Assembly: GCF_030158645.1 (NCBI RefSeq)
Contig: NZ_JAOASO010000043.1
Coordinates: 1 to 64,000 of the forward strand
Direction: 5' to 3'
Origin: Hydrogenophaga sp.
GTDB lineage: Bacteria > Pseudomonadota > Gammaproteobacteria > Burkholderiales > Burkholderiaceae_C
Length of the DNA stretch: 64,000 bases
Positions within the stretch are counted from its first letter, which is position 1. Every line of letters starts with the position of its first letter. The notes under the pieces are model-generated. The model had not been told where the DNA came from. It worked only from the letters and a program-made list of their open reading frames with translations, and did no database searches. Positions 16,523-27,424 of the stretch are shown piece after piece. A program made the position numbers and the translations under genes.

Positions 16523-18343
16523 ATGGCCACACTCATACCAGCACTCGGCGCTTGTCTTTCGCGCATGACCAGCGGAGAAAGACGGCTCGCCGAACGTCTG
16601 GAGCAAAAGCTCGAAGACGACTACCTGCTCTGGTACGACGTGCCCGTCGGCCCCAAACAATCGCACCCCGACTTTGTGATCCTGCATCCGCGCCGCGGGC
16701 TGCTGATTCTGGAAACCAAAGACTGGAAGCTGGAGACCATCAAGAACGCCACGCGCCAAGCCTGGGAAATCATTCCTGACGGGCATGTGAAGGTGGTCAT
16801 CAACCCGCTGGCACAGGCGCGGCATTGCGCCATTCAAGTGGTCAACGCGCTGGAGCGCGACGAACAGCTGGTGCAGCCCAGCGGCCCCCACCAGGGCAAG
16901 CTGGCTTTTCCGTGGGGCCACGGCGTGGTGTTCACCCGCATCACGCGCAGACAGTTTGAAATGGCCGGGCTGGGTGAGGCCATCGAGCCGCATTACGTCA
17001 TCTGCTCCGACGAGATGACCGAGTCCACCGACCCGGAGCAGTTTCAGCAACGCCTGTGGAACATGTTTCCGCACGCGTTTGGCAACGTCATGTCGCTGCC
17101 GCAGCTCGACCGCGTGCGCTGGATCATGTTTCCCGAGGTGCGCGTGCAGGTGCAAGGCGCCCTGTTTGACGACAGCGACGAAGCCGCAGAAATGCCCAGC
17201 GTCATGCGGGTGATGGACATCCAGCAGGAGCAGCTGGCCCGCAGCCTGGGCGACGGGCACCGCGTGATTCACGGTGTGGCCGGCTCGGGCAAGACCATGC
17301 TGCTGGGCTACCGCGCCGAGCACCTGGCCAAGGCCCACACCGCTGCGAGCAAACCCATCCTCATGCTTTGCTACAACGAGCCGCTGGCCAAGCAGCTCGC
17401 CCGCGTGATGACCGCCAAAGGCATTGCCGACCGCGTGCACGCCGTGCACTTTCACAAGTGGTGCCGCGACCAGCTGGTGGCCTTTGGCCAGACCCTGCCC
17501 GACCCCCGCCTACCCGTGGGCGCCAAGATGGCCGACATGGTGCAACGCGTGATCCACGGTGTGGACCGCCAGCAGATTCCGAGTGGGCAATACCAGGCCG
17601 TGCTCATTGACGAAGGCCACGACTTCGCGCCCGAGTGGCTCAGGCTCATCACCCAGATGGTGGACCCGGCCACCAACAGCCTGCTGGTGCTGTACGACGA
17701 CGCGCAGAGCATTTACGAGCGCAGCCGGAGCAAGCAGTTCAGCTTCAAGAGCGTGGGCATTCAGGCGCAGGGGCGCACCACCATCCTCAAGATCAACTAC
17801 CGCAACACGCGGCAGATCTTGCAAACCGCCAGCCTCGTGGCCGCCGATTTGCTGACCGCCGAGGACAAGGACGAAGACGGCATCCCCATGCTCAAGCCCG
17901 TGAGCTGCGGGCGCGACGGCGAAGCGCCGCTCATCATCCGCCTGCCCAGCCTGCGGGCCGAAGCCACGCGCGTGGCCGAGCTGCTGGGTGCCGCCCACCA
18001 GGAAGGCCACGCCTGGGGCGACATGGCCATCATCTGCCGGCACTACAGCGAGATGGACGAATGCGCCGGCGTGCTGCGCCAGCGCGGCCTGCCGCACCAG
18101 GTGCGCAAAGGCGCGGGCAGCTTCGACCCCGCCGCCGACACCATCAAGGTGCTGACCATGCACGCCAGCAAAGGGCTGGAGTTCCCGGTGGTGGCGCTGG
18201 TGGGCGCGGGCCACATGCCCGCGAAGGGCGAAGACGAGCGCGAAGAAGCGAAGCTGTTTTATGTGGGGGCTACGCGGGCCACGCATCGGTTGATCATCGG
18301 GATGGGTGGGGAAGGGCGGTTCGGGCAGAGGCTGGCTACTTGA
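16523..18343 (+). CDS. NERD domain-containing SF1 (UvrD-like) helicase
   Basis: NERD PD-ExK (HPDFVIL...LLILETKDW); Walker A GVAGSGKTML; IDEGHDF; DDAQSIY; NYRNTRQI; TMHASKGLEF; FYVGATRATHRL. Confidence 0.9.
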   Translation: MATLIPALGACLSRMTSGERRLAERLEQKLEDDYLLWYDVPVGPKQSHPDFVILHPRRGLLILETKDWKLETIKNATRQAWEIIPDGHVKVVINPLAQARHCAIQVVNALERDEQLVQPSGPHQGKLAFPWGHGVVFTRITRRQFEMAGLGEAIEPHYVICSDEMTESTDPEQFQQRLWNMFPHAFGNVMSLPQLDRVRWIMFPEVRVQVQGALFDDSDEAAEMPSVMRVMDIQQEQLARSLGDGHRVIHGVAGSGKTMLLGYRAEHLAKAHTAASKPILMLCYNEPLAKQLARVMTAKGIADRVHAVHFHKWCRDQLVAFGQTLPDPRLPVGAKMADMVQRVIHGVDRQQIPSGQYQAVLIDEGHDFAPEWLRLITQMVDPATNSLLVLYDDAQSIYERSRSKQFSFKSVGIQAQGRTTILKINYRNTRQILQTASLVAADLLTAEDKDEDGIPMLKPVSCGRDGEAPLIIRLPSLRAEATRVAELLGAAHQEGHAWGDMAIICRHYSEMDECAGVLRQRGLPHQVRKGAGSFDPAADTIKVLTMHASKGLEFPVVALVGAGHMPAKGEDEREEAKLFYVGATRATHRLIIGMGGEGRFGQRLAT

Positions 18344-18557
18344 CGGACAACCTTCACCGCTCGCGAACCGTCGCTATGGCACGAGTGCAACTGTTCCTCA
18401 CCAAACGACCGACGAGTTTTGCGAGATGTACTACGCTGAAAATTGGCAGGAGCTGCCTGCCGATGGAGTTAGGTCTTGCTTGGCGGGGAGCGAGAACTCA
18501 ATGTGGGAATGCCTCGCACTAGATGGGAGCAGACGTTGAATGCTCCTCCATTTTTAC

Positions 18558-21026
18558 CTAATGCTTCTTCCCTGAGCTAGGAAGCTGGCGTTCAAGTCCA
18601 TCGCAGCATTGCTGCGTGAAGAAGAGTCGATTTTCTGCGAGTATGTTCCTAGCATTGTCGAACTGTTGTCGTGAGCAAAAGTGTTCAAAGTCAACGCGTG
18701 CCAATTCTATTTTGGCTAGTGGGAATTTCTTTTCACGAAGAGTCTTGGATATTTCACCGTGAAGCTCATTAAACTGCAGGTCTTTCCCCTTTAAAGAGAG
18801 CATGCTAAGAAGAGTAAGCTTCACTGCGATTGGCAAGTTTTTTCGAGTGGAGAAAAGCTCTTGAAGGGAGGTTAAATCATTCTCAATTATGACTTCTCTC
18901 ATTTTTTCTCTTGCAAAATAGAAAGACGTCCCCTCGCGCTCATCGGCTGTTCTAAGTTGATCAAGGCAGCTATCAATTTCGGACACCGAAGCGCCGCGCC
19001 GCTCAGTTTTAAATCTTTCCAGCAGTATCATTGCCAAGATATCGAGTACATAAGGATTTCCAAAGGCAAGATCATGGGCCTTGGTTACGCAGTTGTATGC
19101 CTCGTCGAAGCTTCTCTCAAATGCGTAGATGTACGCGAGTTCACGGTATACATGGGAATCAGCATATCTATCTTGGCGGATTCTTTTGTACCATTCCAAA
19201 GCGCTCCGGAGATTTCCTTTTAAGCGCTCCTTTAAGCCGTTCCCAAAATTGTAAATCGCGTCTGATTGAGGCGATTTTTTGATGTTTAAATACTCTTTGG
19301 TGAAGTATTTGAACGAATCTTCATTTCCGGACCTTACAGAAGAAAGGCCAATTAATCTCCAGGCCTCTCTTTTGCCATTTTCACTTAGCTTTTCTGATTG
19401 CATATATGCATCTTTAGCTAGTCTCAATGAAGAGTTGTAGTCTTGAGCGTCGTATCGACGCTTTGCAGCGCGAATTTGTTGGCTTGGCATTACCAAGTTC
19501 GACAAATACCCTGAGATAGGGGTGCCGTCAAGAATGTGTGCAACTATACGAGCATCTAAGAGTTGAATTGAGAGGTAACTCTTGTCTTCAATTTTGTCGA
19601 ATTCTTCGAGAAGTGATTTTCGAAAGGGGGCGAGAGCTGCTCTATGTTTGTTGGCAAGATTTTCAGCAACTCTTTGAATGTAGCTCACAAGCGAATAATC
19701 TGATCCAGCTCGGATTAGTAGGCCTGCATCAAGCAGCGCTTCCGTGGCATCTTCGAAGGCCGGCCAGTCATTGAGAATGTTTTGAATTTCCCCGTAGGAA
19801 AGAATATTCGTTTCTGAGTAAAGTGCTACAGCCATTTCTCGATCTAAACTGCCGTCGACGACATCATTGAGGATTAGCTGAACTTGTTCGTTAATTAGTT
19901 TAACAATATTGTTGTGGGTTCTGTTCGGCTTATATTGAGGATTTCTTTTGAGGTAGTTGGCAACCAAGGTAATAAGTCCAGGGTGGCCTGATATGCTGGT
20001 TTCAATTCTGCTTTGCTCGTCCTTGCTTGGAATTGAAATGCCATGTTTTTTAATCAATATCCTAAACAAGAAGGTTGACCACTTTTCTTCAAGCGGCTCA
20101 ATTGTCAAGAACAGCCCATTGGTGAGGCTGTGGCCATTCAAGAAGCGCTGAGATACAAACCAGACGTATGGGTAATCTGCGGGTTCAAGGTATTTTGTTA
20201 GGTTTGCAAACCATGACTGCGGCTTTCCCTCCTCAGTTAAAGCTGCAGTGCCTAGGTTGATGACAACCACTTGATTAAATGATGTAGAGATTTCTTTTAG
20301 CAGTTTTGCCAGCTCGCGCGTGCGAAGCAGTGGGCTAAGTGCAATATATCTATCTAATTCAATTTTGTACTCATTTGCTCTCCAGTTTGCGCTGTAAGCA
20401 AGTGCACGGCGATATATATCGAATACATCGTCTACTTGGGCAACAGCTATCTCTATTTTATGGGTGGAAATCTGTGGGTAATATGACTGATATACTTTTG
20501 ATGCAAGCGTTCTTCTGCCAATTCCATTTGGCCCAGAGAGATATAGATAGCTGACTCCATTTTCAAGTTCAGATAGGGAGTCAACTATTTTTCTCTCATC
20601 TTCACTTCGTCCATGACATTCAAATTGAGTATTTGTCGAGTCATTTATTTCGTTGAGCAACCGAAGGGCAACGTGTTTGGGTGAGGGTGGGCAAGATACT
20701 AGATAGCGCCCCAACCAAGCCGGCAGAACGTTCCATTTTGTGTCATCTAATTGGAAAACTAGAAACTTCCGAATTTTCCACTTCGTTCGGAGTTCAAGAG
20801 CTAAATCAAGTTCGCCATTTACCCAGTTCGAACTAATTGACGATGCCGATAGAAATAGGGCATAGATCTGACAGTCCTCTATTCCCTCTAAAATCTGTGT
20901 TGGAAGATCGCCGTTTTTCTCGAACGTCTTAATGTCGTAGACGCATCGTCCCGCGCCTAATTCTTCATAGACCTTTTCGACAAAATCTTTGTCAAATGAG
21001 CTGTGTGAAAGAAAAACTTTTGACAT
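18558..21026 (-). CDS. TIR domain / STAND-like P-loop / TPR-like repeat protein (putative antiphage effector)
   Basis: N-terminal TIR (MSKVFLSHSSFDKDFVEKVYEEL...FLSASSISSNWVNGELDLAL); P-loop-like GPNGIGRRTLA; C-terminal TPR-like helices. Strong SD AGGAGG 6 nt upstream of ATG at 21026. AT-rich. Confidence 0.85.
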   Translation of the reverse strand: MSKVFLSHSSFDKDFVEKVYEELGAGRCVYDIKTFEKNGDLPTQILEGIEDCQIYALFLSASSISSNWVNGELDLALELRTKWKIRKFLVFQLDDTKWNVLPAWLGRYLVSCPPSPKHVALRLLNEINDSTNTQFECHGRSEDERKIVDSLSELENGVSYLYLSGPNGIGRRTLASKVYQSYYPQISTHKIEIAVAQVDDVFDIYRRALAYSANWRANEYKIELDRYIALSPLLRTRELAKLLKEISTSFNQVVVINLGTAALTEEGKPQSWFANLTKYLEPADYPYVWFVSQRFLNGHSLTNGLFLTIEPLEEKWSTFLFRILIKKHGISIPSKDEQSRIETSISGHPGLITLVANYLKRNPQYKPNRTHNNIVKLINEQVQLILNDVVDGSLDREMAVALYSETNILSYGEIQNILNDWPAFEDATEALLDAGLLIRAGSDYSLVSYIQRVAENLANKHRAALAPFRKSLLEEFDKIEDKSYLSIQLLDARIVAHILDGTPISGYLSNLVMPSQQIRAAKRRYDAQDYNSSLRLAKDAYMQSEKLSENGKREAWRLIGLSSVRSGNEDSFKYFTKEYLNIKKSPQSDAIYNFGNGLKERLKGNLRSALEWYKRIRQDRYADSHVYRELAYIYAFERSFDEAYNCVTKAHDLAFGNPYVLDILAMILLERFKTERRGASVSEIDSCLDQLRTADEREGTSFYFAREKMREVIIENDLTSLQELFSTRKNLPIAVKLTLLSMLSLKGKDLQFNELHGEISKTLREKKFPLAKIELARVDFEHFCSRQQFDNARNILAENRLFFTQQCCDGLERQLPSSGKKH

Positions 21027-21177
21027 ATCTATCCTCCTGAATTTTTGATTGGGAATGCTGTTCTTGGCTTCCACGCCTTGTGACTCATGGTGAAAAGGTA
21101 TTGCTAGTTCTTTGCGCGTGAGTAATTAATGCATTTCTTGAATCTCTGTATCCCAGATAAAGGTGGTTTATCCCATG

Positions 21178-23019
<1,842 letters not shown>

Positions 23020-23164
23020 CAGGGCATTCTAGGGGCGCGTTGCGTTTCCCCTCGGTGCCAGCGGTCTGTGGCGCGGGCTGAATGGTCGTGGCGCACCGCT
23101 TCAATTCGGGGGCTTTCCGTTATGGTTGCTGCGAAGCGGAGGGCCCCCCCGGGGCACACACAAC

Positions 23165-24397
23165 ATGACCAACGAACACCCTGAAACCATCCCCAACGAA
23201 GAGCCCACGCAATGGGAGATCACGCAGGCCGAAGACGTGTTTTTGCCGTCGGTGCGCGTGCGCCTGGGCTGGGCCGACATTGAAGCGGCGGTGGAGCGCG
23301 GCGCGATCGTGCCGAGCGAGGCGCACGCCTTGTGGTCGACGTGGGCGTCGCCGGGCAGCCAGCAGCGCGTGAGCGCCGAAGAGCTGGCCCCGCCCGCCGC
23401 GCAGCCGCTGCCGTCGGGCGTGCCGCTCTCGCCCATGCCGCGCATGGCGCCGGGCCCGGCCTTCTCATTCACCAACACGCTCTATTACTTCGGCGGCATG
23501 CTGGCCATCGGCGCCATGACGCTCTTCATGACGCTGGGCTGGGAGCTGTTCGGCGCGTGGGGCGTGTTCGCCTTGTCGATGGGCTACCTGGTGGGCGCGC
23601 TGCTGGTGGCGCGCAACCTCATGAAACAGCGGCTGCGCACACCGGCCGGCGTGCTGGCCACGCTGGCGGTGTGCCTGGTGCCGCTGGCGGTGTGGGCGCT
23701 GCAGAGCGGGCTGGGTTTCTGGCCCGAAGGCAGCAACGACAACTACCGGGACTACCACCGTTACATCGACTGGCGCTGGCTCACGCTGGAACTGGCCACG
23801 CTCGCGGCCGCCGTGGTCATGCTGCGCAGCTTCCGGCTGCCGTTCATGGTGATGCCGGTGGCCGTGACGCTGTGGTACCTCAACATGGACGTGGCGCACA
23901 TGCTCATGCAAAAGGACGGCTTCGACTGGGCATTCACGCGCGACGTGTCGCTGGTGTTTGGCCTGGCCACCTGCGCCATCGCGGTGTGGGTCGACCTGCG
24001 CAGCCGCACCGCCACCCACCCGCTGAACCGGCAAGACTTCGCCTTCTGGCTCTACCTCTTCGGCGCCATCATGTTCTGGTGTGGCCTGAGCCTGCGAGAC
24101 AGCGACTCGGAGCTCAACAAGTTCCTCTATGCGCTCATCAACGTGGGCCTGGTGTTCCTGGGCGCGGCCATCGGCCGGCGCGTGTTCACCGTGCTCGGTG
24201 CCATCGGTGTGGCGAGCTACCTGGGCTATTTGTCGTACCGCGTGTTTGAAGACAGCCTGCTGTTCCCGTTTGCGCTCACGCTGCTGGGCTTGGGCGTGGT
24301 GGCGCTGGGCATCTGGTGGCAGCGGCGCGAGGCCGCCATTCATGCGCGGCTGGCCAGCTGGCTGCCAGCGGCGCTGAGGCCGCTGGCGTCCGGCTGA
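23165..24397 (+). CDS. Multi-TM membrane protein (DUF2157-like)
   Basis: Cytosolic N-terminus then many hydrophobic helices from FTNTLYYFGGMLAIGAMTLFM onward. Confidence 0.65.
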   Translation: MTNEHPETIPNEEPTQWEITQAEDVFLPSVRVRLGWADIEAAVERGAIVPSEAHALWSTWASPGSQQRVSAEELAPPAAQPLPSGVPLSPMPRMAPGPAFSFTNTLYYFGGMLAIGAMTLFMTLGWELFGAWGVFALSMGYLVGALLVARNLMKQRLRTPAGVLATLAVCLVPLAVWALQSGLGFWPEGSNDNYRDYHRYIDWRWLTLELATLAAAVVMLRSFRLPFMVMPVAVTLWYLNMDVAHMLMQKDGFDWAFTRDVSLVFGLATCAIAVWVDLRSRTATHPLNRQDFAFWLYLFGAIMFWCGLSLRDSDSELNKFLYALINVGLVFLGAAIGRRVFTVLGAIGVASYLGYLSYRVFEDSLLFPFALTLLGLGVVALGIWWQRREAAIHARLASWLPAALRPLASG

Positions 24398-24408
24398 CGT
24401 TCAGTACT

Positions 24409-26103
24409 TCAGTACGTCAGGTTCAACTGCAGCACCGCGGTGGTGCCGCTGGATTCGTTGCCCACCACCAGCAGCGGTTTGCCGTTGGGCGACTGCGCCG
24501 CTTTGATCAAGGTCAGGCCTTCTGGTCCGCGGTCGCCGGTGGCGCCGGTGCGGGTGTTGAGGTAGGTGGTGTAAACGGGTGCGTTGGGGTTCGTCACGTC
24601 GTACACCATCACGCCGCCCACGCGCTCCAGGCCAATGAACGCAAAGGTCTTGCTGCCGAAGGTGCCCACGGTCACGCCTTCGGGCTCAGGGCCTTTGCTC
24701 CTGCTTCGGCTGTCAAGGGTGTTGTTGGTGTTGCTGGCATTGAAGTTGACGTTGGCAAGAGCCTGTGTGCGCTGCTCCAGGTCATCGCCCGAGTCGAACA
24801 CGCGGTTTACCTCGGTGCTCCAGATGGAGAACGAACGCGCACCAAAGCCGTAGAGCTCGTTGCACAAACCGGCGCCATTCTTGCCGTCAACCCCTGCGTT
24901 GGGTGTGGTGGTGATGTTCAGGCGTCCCAGGTTGCTGTCCAGAATCTGGTTGGCTGCATCGCTGAACACAGTTGGATCAAGACCCAGGCTGCAATGGCTG
25001 CTCACGCTTCGTTCCTCGACCAGTCCAGTCCATTCGCGCGCATCACCTTCGTTGGCGGTGATCAGCCAGGTCCGGCCGCCCGCGGTGTAGCTGGCAATGG
25101 CGTCGGGCAAGTAGAGGCCTTTGACTGGAACGGGGCCGATCTTGACCACCGCAGTGCCACCGTTGGCGTTCATGACGCTGTCTCTGTCGCTCACGTCCAT
25201 GCCCATGCCGGCCAGGCTGTGGTCCTTGAAGCCGAGGGACTTGACGGACGTGATGGTCTTGGTGGCGATGTCCACCGTGGCAATTGCGTTGTTCTCCTGC
25301 AGCGTGACGTAGGCGGTCTTGCTGTCGGCAGAGACGGTGATGTACTCGGGCTCCAGGTCTTGCGACACGCTGGCGCCTGGGCCGTAGATGCGCACACCAG
25401 CCGTGCGCAGGCTGGCGATCTGGCCATCAAAGCTGCCGAATCCGGCGCTGCTCACGGTGCGGGTCAGCGTCACCGACGTGGCGGTGGGCGTCACACCAGC
25501 GAGCGCAATCACGCTGACCGAGCCCACCGGGTCCACCGAGTCGGGCAGGCCGTAGCTGTTGGGCTCACCCTCGTTGGCCACCAGCAGGTGGCTGCCGTCG
25601 GGCGTGAAGGTGAGCATGTCGGGCAGGGCGCCCACGGTGTCGGTGCCGAGGATGGTCAGGTCGCTGGCACGCACCCAGGCGACCACGCCGTTGCTGGTCT
25701 TGGGGTTGGCTTCCACGGCGAGTGCCACGACGCCGTTGAACACCGCCACGCTGTTGATGGCGGCCAGGCCCGGGCCGATGGAGGCGGCGGAGATCGAGGT
25801 GATCAAGCTGGGTGCGGCGGGGTTGCTCAGATCGAGCACGTCCACCGAGGCGAGTGCACCGTTGATGACGAACAGGCGTTTGGTCAGTGGGTCGTAGGCC
25901 GTGATCTCGGCGGACGACGCGCCGCCGGCGTGGGTGAAGCCCCCGATCTTCTCCAGTGCGAGGCTCACCGGCGTGGCTTCCACCACGGGGGTGGGCGTGG
26001 CTGGTGGGGCATCGCTGCCGCCGCCGCAAGCGGCGAGCGCGGCGGTCATGACGAGGGAGGTGGCAAACAGGCGGGCGCGCGGCTGCTGAGGCAGGAGTCT
26101 CAT
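24409..26103 (-). CDS. Choice-of-anchor I family lipoprotein
   Basis: Lipobox AALAAC; GGASSAEITAYDPLTKRLFVING...VANEGEPNSYG...PEGLTLIKAAQSPNGKPLLVVGNESSGTTAVLQ. Confidence 0.88.
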   Translation of the reverse strand: MRLLPQQPRARLFATSLVMTAALAACGGGSDAPPATPTPVVEATPVSLALEKIGGFTHAGGASSAEITAYDPLTKRLFVINGALASVDVLDLSNPAAPSLITSISAASIGPGLAAINSVAVFNGVVALAVEANPKTSNGVVAWVRASDLTILGTDTVGALPDMLTFTPDGSHLLVANEGEPNSYGLPDSVDPVGSVSVIALAGVTPTATSVTLTRTVSSAGFGSFDGQIASLRTAGVRIYGPGASVSQDLEPEYITVSADSKTAYVTLQENNAIATVDIATKTITSVKSLGFKDHSLAGMGMDVSDRDSVMNANGGTAVVKIGPVPVKGLYLPDAIASYTAGGRTWLITANEGDAREWTGLVEERSVSSHCSLGLDPTVFSDAANQILDSNLGRLNITTTPNAGVDGKNGAGLCNELYGFGARSFSIWSTEVNRVFDSGDDLEQRTQALANVNFNASNTNNTLDSRSRSKGPEPEGVTVGTFGSKTFAFIGLERVGGVMVYDVTNPNAPVYTTYLNTRTGATGDRGPEGLTLIKAAQSPNGKPLLVVGNESSGTTAVLQLNLTY

Positions 26104-26198
26104 GGTGGTCTTGTGGTTTTAAGGGTTGAAAACCACGGTTGTAGGGACCGGCCATGAAACGACCGTGACGCCCGCGTGACGCTGGCGTGACGCTTTGG

Positions 26199-26825
26199 CT
26201 ACTGGCCGAAGCGCGGGCCGTCTTTCAGGAACGCGTCTTCCGCGGGCGTGGTGGTGCGCCCGAGCACGGCGTTGCGGTGGGGGAAGCGCCCGTACTGCGC
26301 CACGATGTCGCGGTGCACCACCGCAAAGCGCAGGTTGCTGGCGAGTTTGTCGCGCAACGCTGCGGGGCTGCTGTCCACCAGCCGCTGAAAACGCGCCACG
26401 CACTCTTCCTGCAGTTCGAGGTTTTCCGCGTGCATGAGCGGCATGTAGAGAAACACGCAGCCGGCCGGCGTGAGCGCGGTGTCCATGCCTTCGGCGAGCG
26501 AAAGCCGGCTCAGGCGCTGGGCGCGGGCATCGCCGTCGAAGGCGCGGCGCTGGCCGCGGTGCACGTTGCGCGAGAGCTGGTCGAGCAGCACGATGAGCGC
26601 CAGCCGCGCGCGCGGCCCGGCTTCCCAGTCGGTGAGTCCACCGTCCAGCGCGTCGTCCACCAGCAGGCCAAAGCGCTGGCGGATGGCGGCGTCCTGCGCG
26701 GGATCGCCGCCAAACCACAGCGCGTTGTGGTCTTGCGAGGGCCAGTCGCGCTGCAAGCCGTCGCCGAACCAGAAATCGAGCACATCGAGGGCGGCGGGGG
26801 GTGTGGAGAGCCGGGAATCGGTCAT
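26199..26825 (-). CDS. DUF924 family protein
   Basis: LDVLDFWFGDGLQRDWPSQDHNALWFGGDPAQDAAIRQRFG...LIVLLDQLSRNVHRGQRRAFDGD. Confidence 0.93.
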   Translation of the reverse strand: MTDSRLSTPPAALDVLDFWFGDGLQRDWPSQDHNALWFGGDPAQDAAIRQRFGLLVDDALDGGLTDWEAGPRARLALIVLLDQLSRNVHRGQRRAFDGDARAQRLSRLSLAEGMDTALTPAGCVFLYMPLMHAENLELQEECVARFQRLVDSSPAALRDKLASNLRFAVVHRDIVAQYGRFPHRNAVLGRTTTPAEDAFLKDGPRFGQ

Positions 26826-26950
26826 GGGGGTTACGTCTGGCAACGACTTTGACGGGGCGTGCGGTACGGCGGGAGGCGCCGTTGCTTGTAATGCAGGCAC
26901 AGGGTAACCAAAACCCTGGCACCCGCCCCCCGCGAATTCAGGAGCCCCAC

Positions 26951-27418
26951 ATGAAAACCGCCTCACTCCAAGCCCACTGGGCGCGCACCTCGGCCTTCGC
27001 CCGTGGTCTCACGCTGGCCGCCCTGGCCGCCAGCGCATGGGCCCTGTCCACCGCCGCCACGACGGCGCAGGCCCGCGACAACATTTCCTGGTCCATCGGC
27101 ATCGGCTCCCCCGGTGTGGCCGTGGGGGTGTCCAACTACCCGCAGCCGGTTTACGTCAACCGCTACCCGGTGTACGAGGAGCGCTACCCCATCTACGAAG
27201 AGCGCCGCCCGATCTACCAGCGGCCCATCGTGGTGGAGCGTCGCCCGGTGGTGGTGTACCCGCAGCCGGTGTATGTGCAGCCGCGCCCTTACTACCGCTC
27301 CCACTGGGGCCACGGCCCGCGCTGGGATGACCGCCGCTACGGGCACGGTCACCGCAAGCACGGCCATCGTGGCGGGCGCGACTGGGACGATGACGACGGC
27401 CGTCGCGGCCACCGCTGA
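26951..27418 (+). CDS. Exported low-complexity protein rich in YPxY/PVYV and His/Arg/Gly/Asp
   Basis: Signal peptide ending AQA; repeats NRYPVYEERYPIYEERRPIYQRPIVVERRPVVVYPQPVYVQPRP; tail RRYGHGHRKHGHRGGRDWDDDDGRRGHR. Confidence 0.65.
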   Translation: MKTASLQAHWARTSAFARGLTLAALAASAWALSTAATTAQARDNISWSIGIGSPGVAVGVSNYPQPVYVNRYPVYEERYPIYEERRPIYQRPIVVERRPVVVYPQPVYVQPRPYYRSHWGHGPRWDDRRYGHGHRKHGHRGGRDWDDDDGRRGHR

Positions 27419-27424
27419 GCGGCC

